DNA from: Microglena sp. YARC
Lineage: Eukaryota; Chlorophyta; Chlorophyceae; Chlamydomonadales; Chlamydomonadaceae
DNA length: 64,000 bases
Assembly: GCA_022414725.1 (NCBI GenBank)
Contig: CM039462.1
Span: 128,610,363-128,674,362, forward strand
Direction: 5' to 3'
In this document: in pieces, positions 1 to 12,700 of the stretch
How the letters are laid out: each line of letters opens with the position of its first letter
How positions within the stretch are numbered: position 1 is the first letter of the stretch
The notes under the pieces: model-generated
Told to the model about the DNA's origin: nothing
The model's input: only the letters and a program-made list of their open reading frames with translations
Database searches by the model: none
Made by a program: the position numbers and the translations under genes

Positions 1-460
1 GCAGGCAGCGGCAGGGAAAAGGCTAGGCAGGCAGGCAGAGGCAGGCAGAGAGGGAGCAGGCGGTGCAGAGGCAGGGAGGAAGTGAGGAGGGGGGCAGGGC
101 AGGGAGATAGGGAGGAGGAGGCAGGCAGGGCAGGGCAGGCAGGCAGAGGCAGAGAAGGGAGGGAGAGGCAGGAGAGGAAGGGATGGAGAAAGGCAGATGA
201 GATAAGGAGGCAGGCAGAGAGGCAGGAGTGCAGGGCAGAGAGGGGGGAGGGAGGGAGGCAGGCAGAGGCAGGGAGGAAGGGATGGGCAGGTCAGAGGCAG
301 GGAGGCAGGGAGGTAGGGGGGGCAGGCAGAGGCAGGGAGGAAGGGATGGAGGCAGCAGAGGGCAGGGAGAAGGAGGAGGAGGGAGGGCAGAAGAAGGAGA
401 GCAAAGCAGGAGGAAGGATGGAGGGAGGCAGGCAGAGCAGGAGAAGGCAGAGCTAAACCG
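1..460. repeat. Purine-rich GGCAGGCAGAGG-type low-complexity tract
   Basis: Imperfect tandem GGCAGG, GGCAGAGGCAGGGAGG and GGAGGA words fill this stretch. It lies upstream of the first recognisable DRC1 exon and is probably intronic. Open frames across it are compositional (Gly/Arg/Glu-rich) and show no domain. Confidence 0.8.
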
Positions 461-482
461 CTAACATAACCACTCCTGTGTA

Positions 483-497
483 ACCGTGCAGAGATCA
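483..497 (+). repeat. Partial head copy of the first DRC1 exon
   Basis: A CAG acceptor followed by AGATCAAGGCGAG repeats the start of the exon at 655 (AGATCAAGGGCGAG) with one base missing, then diverges. It is an exon-edge copy of the kind seen throughout the window. Confidence 0.6.
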
Positions 498-532
498 AGG
501 CGAGCATGTGACGATGCAACGCCTGTGTACAC

Positions 533-534
533 GA

Positions 535-606
<72 letters not shown>
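533..606 (+). repeat. (TC)n microsatellite
   Basis: About 70 bp of nearly pure TC dinucleotide, directly upstream of the acceptor of the first recognised DRC1 exon, where it may serve as a polypyrimidine tract. Confidence 0.95.
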
Positions 607-610
<4 letters not shown>

Positions 611-654
611 TTTGTATATATAAACATACCACTCCATTGCAAAACACTTTGCAG

Positions 655-770
655 AGATCAAGGGCGAGCTGAAGAAGAAGGATGACGAGTTTGTGAAGAC
701 TCTGAAAAAGCAAGCGGAGGATATTGACTCCCTCCTTCAGTACATGAGCCAACAATTTGTGGAGATGCAG
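655..770 (+). CDS. DRC1: DRC1 exon, FVEMQ-ending coiled coil
   Basis: The exon lies between a TTTGCAG acceptor and a GTACGC donor. It is 116 nt long: 2 nt completing a codon plus 38 codons, ending in phase 0. The product is a Lys/Asp/Glu-rich coil matching the central coiled coil of DRC1. Phase 0 agrees with the next exon starting GCT GCC TAC. Confidence 0.85.
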
Positions 771-3700
771 GTACGCCTTAGTGGCAAGCGTAGTGCTTTC
801 TGTACTGCACTGGAATAGTTGTAGGCCTCTGTATGCCCTGTAATAATGCCCTTCTGCAGTACACGAGCAACAATTTGTGGAGATGCAGGTAAGCCTTGAG
901 TGTGGCAGACGTAAAGTGCCTTCTGTTACTGCCCGGTGTAATAGTTGTAGTGCCTTCTGCAATGCCCTGGTAATAAATCCCTCCTTCAGTGCATGAGCCA
1001 ACATTTGTGGAGGTGCGGGTAAGCCTAAGTGACAGGCGTAGTGCCATCCGTACTGCTCTGTAATATTTGTAGTGCCTTCTGTACTGCCCTGTAATATTTT
1101 ATTGCCTTCTGTACTCCCTCTGTAATAAATCCCTCCTTCAGTGCATGAGCCAACATTTGTGGAGGCGCGGGTGAGCCTGAGTGGGGGTGCAGGGCGATTG
1201 TAGTGCCTTCTGTACTGCATGAGCCTGCGTAGTTGGTTGCAGGGGGTGGGGGAGGTGGAGGAAATGAAAAGCGCGACCTATTCGAAACGCAGGTCGTTTC
1301 TACAAAAACTAATGGACACCCACCACCCACACCCTGTCATCCACCCACCACCCACACCCTATCATCCACCCACCACCCACACCCTGTCATCCACCCACCA
1401 CCCGCACCCTATCATCCACACCAACCCACACCCTATTCATCACCCACCACCCACACCCTATCATCCACCCACCACCAATACACCCTATCATCTAGCCACC
1501 CCCACACCCTATCATCCACCACACCACACCCTATCATCCAGCCACCACCCACACCCTATCATCCAGCCACACCACACCCTATCATCCACCCTCCACCGCA
1601 CCTAGGCTGCCTACAAAGAGGAGATGAATGAGACTGAGACTGCCTTCCTGGCTGAAAGAGCAGACCTGCTAGGCGCCAATCACAAAGAAATGTGCGATCT
1701 CTTTGACCAACAGGCCGTTTGTACACAAAAACTAATCGAGACCCAGCACACACAGCCTATCATCCACCCTCCACCCAACACAGGCTGCCTACAAAGAGGA
1801 GATGAATGAGATTGAGACTGCTTTCCTAGCTGAGAGAGCAGACCTGCTAGGGGCCAATCACAAAGAAATGGGCGATCTTTTCGAAAAACAGATCGTTTCT
1901 ACAAAAAAATCAATACCCAGGCCTATATCCACTCACCACAGGCTGAGCCTAAAATAAATGAATGAGTTGGAGACTGCTTTCCTAAATCCAGGCCCTGCTA
2001 GCCAATCACAAAGAAATGGGCATCTTTTCGAAAAACAGGTCGTTTCTAGGCTATCATCCACCCTCCACCACAACACAGGCTGCTTACAAAGAGGAGGATG
2101 AATGGAGATTGAAGAGCTGCTTTCCTAGCTGAGGAGCAGACCTGCTAGGGGCCAATCCATCTATCATCACCCTCCACCAAACAGCAACACACAGGAGGAG
2201 GATGAATGAGATTGAGACTGCTTTCCTAGCTGAGACGAGAGCTGCTAATGGGGCCAATCACAAAGAAATGGCTGAATCTTTTTCGAAAAACAAGGTCGTT
2301 TCTACAAAACAAATAAACCCAGCACCCACAGCCTATCATCCACCCTCCACCCAACACAGGCTGCCTACAAAGAGGAGATGAATGAGATTGAGACTGCTTT
2401 CCTAGCTGAGAGAGCAGACCTGCTAGGGGCCAATCACAAAGAAATGGGCGATCTTTTCGAAAAACAGCGTACGTTCTACAAAAAATAACACCCAGCACCC
2501 ACAGCCTATCATCCACCCTCCACCCAACACAGGCTGCCTACAAAGAGGAGATGAATGAGATTGAGACTGCTTTCCTAGCTGAGAGAGCAGACCTGCTAGG
2601 GGCCAATCACAAAGAAATGGCGGCATCTTTTCGAAAAAAAACAGGTCGTTTCTAACAAAAAATCAACACCAGCACCCACAGCCTATCATCACCTCCACCC
2701 AACACAGGCTGCCTACAAAGAGGAGATGAATGAGATTGAGACTGCTTTCCTAGCTGAGAGAGCAGACCTGCTAGGGGCCAATCGCAAAGAAATGGGCGAT
2801 CTTTTCGAAAAACAGGTCGTTTCTACAAAACAATCAACACCCAGCACCCACAGCCTATCATCCACCCTCCACCCAACACAGGCTGCCTACAAAGAGGAGA
2901 ATGAGCTGAAGATTTGAGACTGCTTTTCCTAGCTGAGAGAGCAGACCTGCTAGGGGCCAATCGCGCAAAACGAAAAATGGCGATCTTTTCAAGACAAAGA
3001 GAGCAGACTTCATCAAACACTTCCAGCACCCACAGCCTTAGAGATCATTTCCACCACCCAACACAGGCTGAGGGGCCTACAAAAAAGCAGGGAGATTTGA
3101 ATGCAGATTGAGCACTGCTTTTTTCCTAAAGCTGACCAACGAGAAGCAGACCTGCCCACTCGCAAAGAAAGTGGGCGAAAAACGCCTCGAGACTGGAGCA
3201 GGACTTCATGGGGGTGTGATCGGGTACTTGGGCGGCTGTGTAGAGACGTACCAAGGCCAGCTAGAGGCGCTACGTGTGTCAGATGCTGAGGACTACCATA
3301 TCCTGAAAATTCGACTCGTCTCAGCGAGACCCGATATTCAGAACTTGGAGCAACATCTGGAAGTGATGGTCCGGAGGCAACGGTGAGTGTGAGGCTGTGC
3401 GCCCGTTCAGGTGTGATGGGGTGTCAAGGTGTGGGCGATGTCCGCGGTGTGTGAGTGTGTGGGGGCATGTTAAGGATGATTGGTGTGGGGCATGTTCAAC
3501 GGGTGTGGGGTGTTGTGGTGGAGGGTGTTGGTGTGTGTGGGCATGTTCAAGGTGTGTGTGTTCAGGTGTGTGTGTGGTGGAGGCATGTTCAAGGGTGTGT
3601 GTGGAGTGTAATTGTGGGGGCATGTTCAAGATTGTGGAGTGTGGTGTGTCATGTTCAAGGGTGTGTGGTGGTTGTGTGGGCATGTTCAAGGTGTGTGTGT

Positions 3701-6700
3701 GTGGGCATGTCAAGAGTGTGGTGTGTGTGGCATGTTCAAGGGTGGTGGCAGGTGGGTGTGGGGTGCATGTTCAGGGTGGTGTGTGGATGTGTGTGTGCAT
3801 GTTCAAGGTGTGTGTTGGAGGTGTGGTGTGTGGGCATGTTCAAGGGTGTGTGTGGAGGTGTGGTGTGTGGGCATGTTCAAGGGTGTGTGTGAGGTGTGGT
3901 GTGTGGGCATGGTTCAAAGGTGTGTGTGGCACAGCAGGTGTGCTGTGGGGGCATGTTCAAGGGTGTGTGTGTGAGGTGTTGGTGTGGGCATGTTCAAGGT
4001 GTGTGTGTGGAAGGTGTGGTGTCTGGGCATGTTCAAGGTGTGTGGGTGGAGGTGTGGTGTGTGCATGATTTCAAGGATGTGTTAATATCGAGGTGTGGTG
4101 TGTGGGCATGTTTCAAGGCGTGTGTGGTGGAGGTGTGGTGTGTGGGCATGTTCAAGGGTGTGGGTGGAGGTGTGGTGTGTGGGCATGTTTCAAGGGTGTG
4201 TGTGGAGGTGTGGTGTGTGGCATGTTCAAGGGTGGTTGTGGAGGTGTTGTGTGTGGGCATGTTCAAGGGTGTGGGCAGGTGTGGTTGTGTTGGGCATGTT
4301 CAAGGTGTGTGTGGAGGTGTGTGTGGGCTGTTCAGGGTTGTGTGAGGAGGTGTGGGTGTGGGCATGTTCAAGGGTGTGTGTGGAGGTGTTGGTGTGTGGG
4401 CATGTTCAAGGTAGTGTGTGTGGAGGTGTGGTGTGTGCATGTTCAATGGGTGTGTGTGGAGGTGTTCAAGGTGTGTGTGCATGTTCAAGGGTGTGTATGG
4501 AGGTGTGGTGTGTGCATGTTCAAGGGTGTGTGTGGAAGTGTGGTGTGTGGGCATGTTCAAGGGGGTCGTGTGTGTGTGGTGGGCATGTGGGTGTGTTGGA
4601 GGTGTGGTGTGTAGGGCATGTCAAGGGTGCTGTGTGTGGAGGTGTGGTGTGTGGGGCATGATTTCAGGGTGTGTGTGGAGGTGTGGTGTGTAGTGTGTTC
4701 AAGGGTGTGTGTGGAGGTGTGGTGTGTGGGCATGTTCAAGGGTGTGTGTGGAGGTGTGGTGTGTGTGGGCATGTTCAAGGGGTGTGTGTGGGAGGTGTGG
4801 TGTGTGTGGGCATGTTCAAGGGTGTGTGTGGAGGTGTGGTGTGTGGCATGTTCAAGGGTGTGTGTGGAGGTGTGTGTGTGTGGGCATGTTCAAGGGTGTG
4901 TGTGGAGGTGTGTGTGTGTGTTGGCATGTTTCAAGGGTGTGTGTGGAGGTGTGGTGTGTGGGCATGTTCAAGGGTGTGTGTGGAGGTGTGGTGTGTGGGC
5001 ATGTTAAGGGTGTGTGTGGAGGTGTGGTGTGGTGGGGCATGTTCAAGGGTGTGTGTGGAGGTGTGGTGTTGTGGGCATGTTCAAGGGTGTGTGGAGGTGT
5101 GGTGTTGTGGCATGTTCAAGGGTGTGTGGAGGTGTGGTGTGTGGGCATGTTCAAGGGTGTGTGTGGAGGTGTGTGGTGGGCATGTTCAAGGGTGTGTGTG
5201 GAGGTGTGGTGTGTGGGCCATGTTCAAGGGTGCGTGTGGAGAGGTGTGGTGTGTGGGCAAGGCTGTTCAAGGGTGTGTGTGGAGGGTGGTGGTGTGTGGG
5301 CATGTTCAAGGGTGTGTGTGGAAGTCCAACTGTGTGGTGTGTGGGCATCGTTCAAGGGTGTGTGTGGATGTGTGTGTGGGCATGTTCGGGTGTGTAATTG
5401 TGTGTGGGGCATGTTCAAGGTGTGTGTGGAGGTGTGGTGTGGGATGTGGGCATGTTCGGGTGTAGGGTGTGGTGTGTGTGTGTTGGGCATGTTCAAGGGT
5501 GTGTGTGGAGGTGTGTGTGTGGGCATGTTCAAGGTGTGTGTGGGTGAGGTGTGGTGTGTGGGTGTGTTCAAGGGTGTGTGTTCAACGGAGGTTGTGGTGT
5601 GTGGGCATGTTCAAGGGTGTGTAATGGGGGTGTGGAGGTGTGTGTGTGGGCATGTTCAAGGGTGATGTTCAGGGTGGAGTGTGGTGTTGGTGTGGGCATG
5701 TTCAAGGGTGTGTGTGGAGGTGTGTTGTGGGCATGTTCAAGGGGTGTGGTGGATGTGGGTGGGGGCATGTTCAAGGGTGTGTGTGGAGGTGTGGTGTGTG
5801 GGCATGTTCAAAAATGTGTGTGTGGAAGTGTGGTGTGTGGGCATGTTTCAAGGGTGTGTGTGGAGGTGTGGTGTGTGGGCATGTTCAGGGTGTGTGTGGA
5901 GGTGTGGTGTGTGGGCATGTTCAAGGGTGTGTGTGGAGGTGTGGTGTGTGGGCATGCTCAAGGCTGTGTATGGAGGTGTGGTGTGTGGGCATGTTCAAGG
6001 GTGTGTGTGGAGGTGTGGTGTGTGGGCATGTTCAAGGGTGTGTGTGGAGGGTGTGAACGTTCGTGTGGTGTGGTGGTGTGTGGGCTGTTCAAGGGTGTGG
6101 GTGGAGGTGTGGTGTGTGGGCATGTTCAAGGGTGTGTGGTGGAGGTGTGGTGTGTGGGCATGTTCAAGGGTGTGTGGAGGTGTGTGTGTGGGCATGTTCA
6201 AGGGTGTGTGTGGAGGTGTGGTGTGTGGGCATGTTCAAGGGTGTGTGTGGGGTGTGGTGTGTGGGCATGTTCAAGGGTGTGTGTGGAGGTGTGTGTGTGT
6301 GGGTGTGGGCATGTTCAAGGGTGTGTATGTGGAGGGTGTGTGTGTGTGTGGCATGTTCAAGGGTGTGGTGTGGGTGCAGGTGTGGTGTGTGGGCATGTTC
6401 AAGGGTGTGGGTGGAGGTGTGGTGTGTGGGCATGTTCAAGGGTGTGGGTGGAGGTGTTGTGTGTGGGCATGTTCAAGGGTGTGGGTGGAGGTGTGGTGTG
6501 TGGGCATGTTCAAGGGTGTGTGTGGAGGTGTGGTGTGTGGGCATGTTCAAGGGTGTGTGTGGAGGTGTGGTGTGTGGGCATGTTCAAGGGTGTGTGTAAA
6601 AGTGTGTGGTGTGTGGGCATGTTCAAGGCTGTGTGTGGAGGTGTGGTGTGTGGGCATGTTCAAGGGTGTGTGTGGAGGTGTGGTGTGTGGGCATGTTCAA

Positions 6701-9700
6701 GGGTGTGTGGTGGAGGTGTGGTGTGTGGGCATGTTCAAGGGTGTGTGTGGGAGGTGTGGTGTGTGGGCATGTTCAAGGCTGTGTGTGGAGGTGTGGTGTG
6801 TGGGCATGTTTCCAAGGGTGTGTGTGGAGGTGTGGTGTGTGGGCATGTTCACAAGGGTGTGTGTGGAGGTGTGGTGTGTGGGCATGTTCAAGGGTGTGGG
6901 TGGAGGTGTGGTGTGTGCTGGGGACATGTTCAAGGGTGTGTGTGGAGGTGTGTGTGTGTGGGCATGTTCAAGGGTGTGTGGTCAGGGTGTGTGTGTGGGC
7001 ATGTTTGGGTGTGTGTGTGGAGGTGTGGTGTGTGGGCATGTTCAAGGGTGTGTGTGGAGGTGTGGTGCATGTTCAAGCATGTTCAAGGGTGTGTGTGGAG
7101 GTGTGGTTGTGTGGGCATGTTTCATGAGGGTGTGTGTGGAGGTGTGGTGTGTGGGGCATGTTCAAGGGTGTGTGTGGAGGTGTGGTGTGTGGGCATGTTC
7201 AAGGGTGTGGATGTGGTGGTGTGTGTGTGGTGGAAGGTGGGCATGTTCAGGCATGTTCAAGGGTGTGTGTGGAGGTGTGTGTGTGTTCAAGTGGGCATGT
7301 TCAAGGTGTGTGTGGAGGTGTGGTGGGTGTGGGCATGTTCAAGGGTGTGTGGAGGTGTGTGTGTGGCATGTTCAAGGGTGTGTGTGGAGGTGTGGTGTCT
7401 GGGCATGTTCAAGGGTGTGTGTGGAGGTGTGGTGTGGTGGGCATGTTTCAAGGGTGTGTGTGGAGTGTGTGTGTGTGGCATGTTCAAGGTGTGGGTGGAG
7501 GTGTGTTTGTGGCATGTTCAAGGGTGGTGTGTGGAGGTGTGGTGTGTGGGCATGTTCAAGGGTGTGTGGAGGTGTGCGGTGTGTGGGCATGTTCAAGGGT
7601 GTGGGTGGAGGTGTTGTGTGTGGGCATGTTCAAGGGTGTGTGTGGAGGTGTGGTGTGTGGCATGTTCAAGGGTGTGTGTGGAGGTGTGGTTGTGTGGTGT
7701 GTGGGCATGTTCAAGGGTGTGTGTGGAGGTGTGGTGTGGGGGCATGTTCAAGGGTGTGTGTGGAGGTGTGGTGTGTGGGCATGTTCAAGGCTGTGTGTGG
7801 AGGTGTGGTGTGTTGGGCATGTTCAAGGGTGTGTGTGGAGGTGTGGTGTGTGGGCATGTTCAAGGGTGTGTGTGGAGGTGTGGTGTGTGGGCATGTTCAA
7901 GGGTGTGTGTGGAGGTGTGGTGTGTGGGCATGTTCAAGGGTAGGGTGTGTTGTGTGGAGGTGTGGTGTGTGGGCATGTTCAAGGGTGTGTGTGGAGGTGT
8001 GGTGTGTGGGCATGTTCAAGGGTGTGTGTGGAGGTGTGGTGTGTGGGCATGTTCAAGGGTGTGTGTGGAGGTGTGGTGTGTGGGCATGTTCAAGGGTGTG
8101 TGGTGGAGGTGTGGTGTGTGGGCATGTTCAAGGGTGTGTGTGGAGGTGTGGTTGTGTGGGCATGTTCAAGGGTGTGGTGTGAGGTGTTGTGTGTGGGCAT
8201 GTTCAAGGGTGTGTGTGCAGGTGTGGTGTGTGGGCATGTTCAAGGGTGTGTGTGGAGGTGTGGTGTGTGGGCATGTTCAAGGGTGTGTGTGGAGGTGTGG
8301 TGTGTGGGCATGTTCCAAGGGTGTGTGTGGAGGTGTGGTGTGTGGGCATGTTCAAGGGTGTGGTGTGAGGTGTGGTGTGTGGGCATGTTCAAGGGTGGTG
8401 TGTGGAGGTGTGGTGTGTGTGGCATGTTCAAGGGTGTGGGTGGAGGTGTGTGTGTTGGGCATGTTCAAAGGGTGTGTGTGTGGAGGTGTGGTGTGTGGGC
8501 ATGTTCAAGGGTGCGGGTGGAGGTGTGGTGTGTGGGCATGTTCAAGGGTGTGTGTGGAGGTGTGGTGTGTGGGCATGTTCAAGGGTGTGTGTGGAGGTGT
8601 GGTGTGTGGGCATGTTCAAGGGTGTGTGTGGAGGTGTGGTGTGTGGGGGGTGGGTGTGTGGATGTTCAAGGGTTGCATGGGGCCAGGTGGTGTGGAAAGG
8701 CATGTTCAAGGGTGTGTGTTTGTGTTGTGGAATGGTGTGTGGTGTTCAAGGGTGTGGGTGGAGGTGTGGTGTGTGGGCATGTTCTTCAAGGGTGTGTGTG
8801 TGGTGTGTGGGCATGTTCAAGGGTGTGTGTGGAGGTGTGGTGTGTGGGCATGTTCAAGGGTGTGGGTGGAGGTGTGGTGTGTGGGCATGTTCAAGGGTGT
8901 GGTGTGAGGTGTGGTCATGTTCAAGGGTGTGTGTGGAGGTGTGGTGGTGTGGGCATGTTCAAGGGTGTGTGTGGAGGTGTGTGTGTGGGCATGTTCAAGG
9001 GTGTGTGCAGGTGTGTGTGTGTGGCATGTTCAAGGGTGTGTGTGGAGGTGTGGTGTGGGCATGTTCAAGGGTGTGTGTGGAGGTTGTGTGTGTGGGCATG
9101 TTCAAGGGTGTGTGTTGTGGTGTGTGGGCATGTTCAACGGTGTGTGTGGAGGTGGTGTTGGTGCATGTTCAAGGGGTGTGTGTGTGGTGTGTGGGCATGT
9201 TCAAGGGTGTGTGTGGAGGTGTGGTGTGTGGCATGTTCAAGGGTGTGGGTGGAGGTGTGGTGTGTGGGCATGTTCAAGGGTGTGTGGAGGTGTGCATGTT
9301 TCAAGGGTGTGTGTGGAGGTGTGGTGTGTGGGCATGTTCAAGGGTGTGTGTGGAGGTGTGGTGTGTGGGCATGTTCAAGGGTGTGTGTGGAGGTGTGGTG
9401 TGTGGGCATGTTCAAGGGTGTGTGTGGAGGTGTGTGTGTGTGGGCATGTTCAAGGGGTGTGTGAAGTGTGGTGTGTGGCAGGGGTGTGGTGGAGGTGGGG
9501 CATGTTCAAGGGTGTGTGGAGGTGTGGTGCGGTGTGGGGTGTGTGTGGGCAGGTGTGTGGAGGTGTGTGGGCATGTTCAGGGGTGTGTGTGGAGGTGTGG
9601 TGTGTGGGCATGTTCAAGGGTGTGTGTGGAGGTGTGGTGTGTGGGGCATGTTCAAGGGTGTGTGTGGAGGTGTGGTGTGTGGGCATGTTCAAGGGTGTGT

Positions 9701-12700
9701 GGTGGAGGTGTGGTGTGTGGGCATGTTCAAGGGTGTGTGTGGAGGTGTGGTGTGTGGGCATGTTCAAGGGTGTGTGTGGAGGTGTGTTGTGTGGGCATGT
9801 TTCAAGGGTGTGTGTGGAGGTGTGGTGTGTGGGCATGTTCAAGGGTGTGTGTGGAGGTGTGGTGTGTGGGCATGTTCAAGGGTGTGTGTGGAGGTGTGGT
9901 GTGTGGGCATGTTCAAGGGTGTGTGTGGAGGTGTGGTGTGTGGGCATGTTCAAGGGTGTGTTATGGAGGTGTGTGTGTGTGGGCATGTTCAAGGGTGTGT
10001 GTGGAGGTGTGGTGTGTGGGGCATGTTCAAGGGTGTGTGAAGGTGGTGGTGGCAGGTGTGGTGTGTGGGTGTGTGGGCATGTTCAAGGGTGTGTGTGGAG
10101 GTGTGGTGTGTGGGCATGTTTCAAGGGTGTGTGTGGAGGTGTGGTGTGTGGGCATGTTCAAGGGTGTGTGTGGAGGTGTGGTGTGGGTGGGCAATGTTTC
10201 AAGGGTGTGTGTGGAGGTGTGGTGGATGTGGGTGTGTGGGCATGTTCAAGGGTGTGGTGGTGGAGGTGTGTGTGTGGGCATGTTCAAGGGTGTGTGGAGG
10301 TGTGTGTGTGTGTGGGCATGTTCAAGGGTGTGTGTGTGAGGTGTGGTGTGTGGGCATGTTCAAGGGTGTGTTGGAGGTGTGGTGTGTGTGCATGTTCAAG
10401 GGTGTGTGTGGAGGTGGTGGTGTGTGGGCATGTTCAAGGGTGTGTGTGGAGGTGTGGTGTGTGGGCATGCCTGTGTGTGTGGAGGTGTGGTGTGTGGGCA
10501 TGTTCAAGGGTGTGGGTGGAGGTGTGGTGTGTGGGCATGTTCAAGGGTGTGTGTGGAGGTGTGGTGTGTGGGCATGTTCAAGGGTGTGGTGGAGGTGTGG
10601 TGTGTGGGCATGTTCAAGGGTGTGTGTGGAGGTGTGGTGTGTGGGCATGTTCAAGGGTGTGTATGGAGGTGTGGTGTGTGGGCATGTTCAAGGGTGTGTG
10701 TGGAGGTGTGGTGTGTGGGCATGTTCAAGGTGTGTGGTGGAGGTGTGTGTGTGTGGGCATGTTCAAGGGTGTGTGTGGTGAGGTGTGTGTGTGGGCATGT
10801 TCAAGGGTGTGTGTGGAGGTGTGGTGTGTGGGCATGTTCAAGGTGTGTGTGAGGTGTGGTGTGTGGCATGTTCAAGGGTGTGTGTGGAGGTGTGGTGTGT
10901 GGGCATGTTCAAGGGTGTGTGTGGAGGTGTGGTGTGTGGGCATGTTCAAGGGTGTGTGTGGAGGTGTGGTTGTGTGGGCATGTTCAAGGGTGTGTGTGGA
11001 GGTGTGGTGTGTGGGCATGTTCAAGGGTGTGTGTGGAAGGTGTGTTGTGCTGGGCATGTTCAGGGTGTGTGTGGATGGTGTGGGTGTGTGGGTGTGGGCA
11101 TGTTCAAGGGTGTGTGTGGAGGTGTGGTGTGTGGGCATGTTGGTGGAGGTGTGGTGTGTGGGCAAGGGTGTGTGGTGGAGGTGTGGTGTGTGGGCATGTG
11201 TTTTGTGGGCATGTTCAGGGTGTGTGTGGAGGTGTGTGTGTGTGGGCATGTTCAAGGTGTGGTGTGGTGTGGTGTGGGCATGTTCAAGGGTGTGTGTGGA
11301 GGGTGTGTGTGTGGGCATGTTCAAGGGTGTGTGTGTGGAGGTGTGGTGTGTGGGCATGTTCAAGGGGTGTGTGTGTGAGGTGTGGTGTGTGGGCATGTTC
11401 AAGGGTGTGTGTGGAAGGTGTGGTGTGTGGGCATGTTCAAGGGTGTGTGTGGAGGTGTGGTGTGTGGGCATGTTCAAGGTGTGTGGTGGAGGTGTGGTGT
11501 GTGGGCATGTTCAAGGGTGTGTGTGGGAGGTGTGGTGTGTGGGCATGTTCAAGGGTGTGTGTGGAGGTGTGGTGTGTGGGCATGTTCAAGGGTGTGTGGA
11601 GGTGTGGTGTGTGGGCATGTTCAAGGGTGTGTGTGGAGGTGTGGTGTGTGGGCATGTTCAAGGTGTGTGTGGAGGTGTGGTGTGTGGGCATGTTCAAGGG
11701 TGTGTGTGGGGTGTTGTGTGTGTGGGCATGTTGAAGGGTGTGTGTGGAGGTGTGGTGTTGGGCATGTTCAAGGTGTGTGTGGAGGTGTGGTGTCTGGGCA
11801 TGTTCAAGGGTGTGTGTGGAGGTGTGGTGTGTGGGCATGTTCAAGGGTGTGTGTGGAGGTGTGGTGTGTGGGCATGTTCAAGGGTGTGGGTGGAGGGTGT
11901 GGTGTGTGGGCATGTTCAAGGGTGTGTGTGGAGGTGTGGTGTGTGGGCATGTTCAAGGGTGTGTGTGGAGGTGTGGTGTGTGGGCATGTTCAAGGGTGTG
12001 TGTGTGAGGTGTGGTGTGTGGGCATGTTCAAGGGTGTGTGTGGAGGTGTGGTGTGTGTGGGCATGTTCAAGGGTGTGTGTGGAGGTGTGGTGTGGGGGCA
12101 TTCAAGGGTGTGTGTAGGTGTGGTGTGTGGGCATGTTCAAGGGTGTGTGGTGGAGGTGTGTGTGTGGGCATGTTCAAGGGTGTGTGTGGAGGTGTGGTGT
12201 GTGTGTGGGTGTGTGGTGGAGGTGCATGTTCAAGGGTGTGTGTGGATGTTCAAGTGTGGTGTGTGGGCTGGGCATGTTCAAGGGTGTGTGTGTGGTGGTG
12301 GGGCATGGTGTGTGGGCCATGTTCAAGGGTGGTGTGGAGGTGTGTGTGTGTGTGGGTGGCATGTTCAAGGGTGTGTAGTGGGCATGGTTCAAGTGTGTGT
12401 GGAGGTGGGTGTGGGGCATGTTCAAGGGTGTGTGTGGAGGTGTGGTGTGGGCATGGGTTCATGTTCAGGGTGTGTGTGGAGGTGTGGTGTGTGGGCATGT
12501 TCAAGGTGTGTGTGGAGGTGTGGTGTGTGGGCATGTTCAAGGGTGTGTGTGGAGTGTGGTGTGGGCATGGGCATGTGTGTGGGTGCAGGTGTGGTGTGCC
12601 TGGGCATGTTCAAGGGGTGTGTGTGGAGGTGTGGTGTGTGGGCATGACAGGGTGTGTGTGGAGGTGTGGTGTGTGTGTGGGGGCATGTTCAAGGGTGTGT

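Noticed and set aside
1606..2815. Repeated AYKEEMNEIE exons as an expanded coiled-coil domain in DRC1
   Set aside because: Most copies lack a usable donor or are out of frame, and known DRC1 proteins have this segment once. They are treated as exon-edge copies, not as a real protein repeat.
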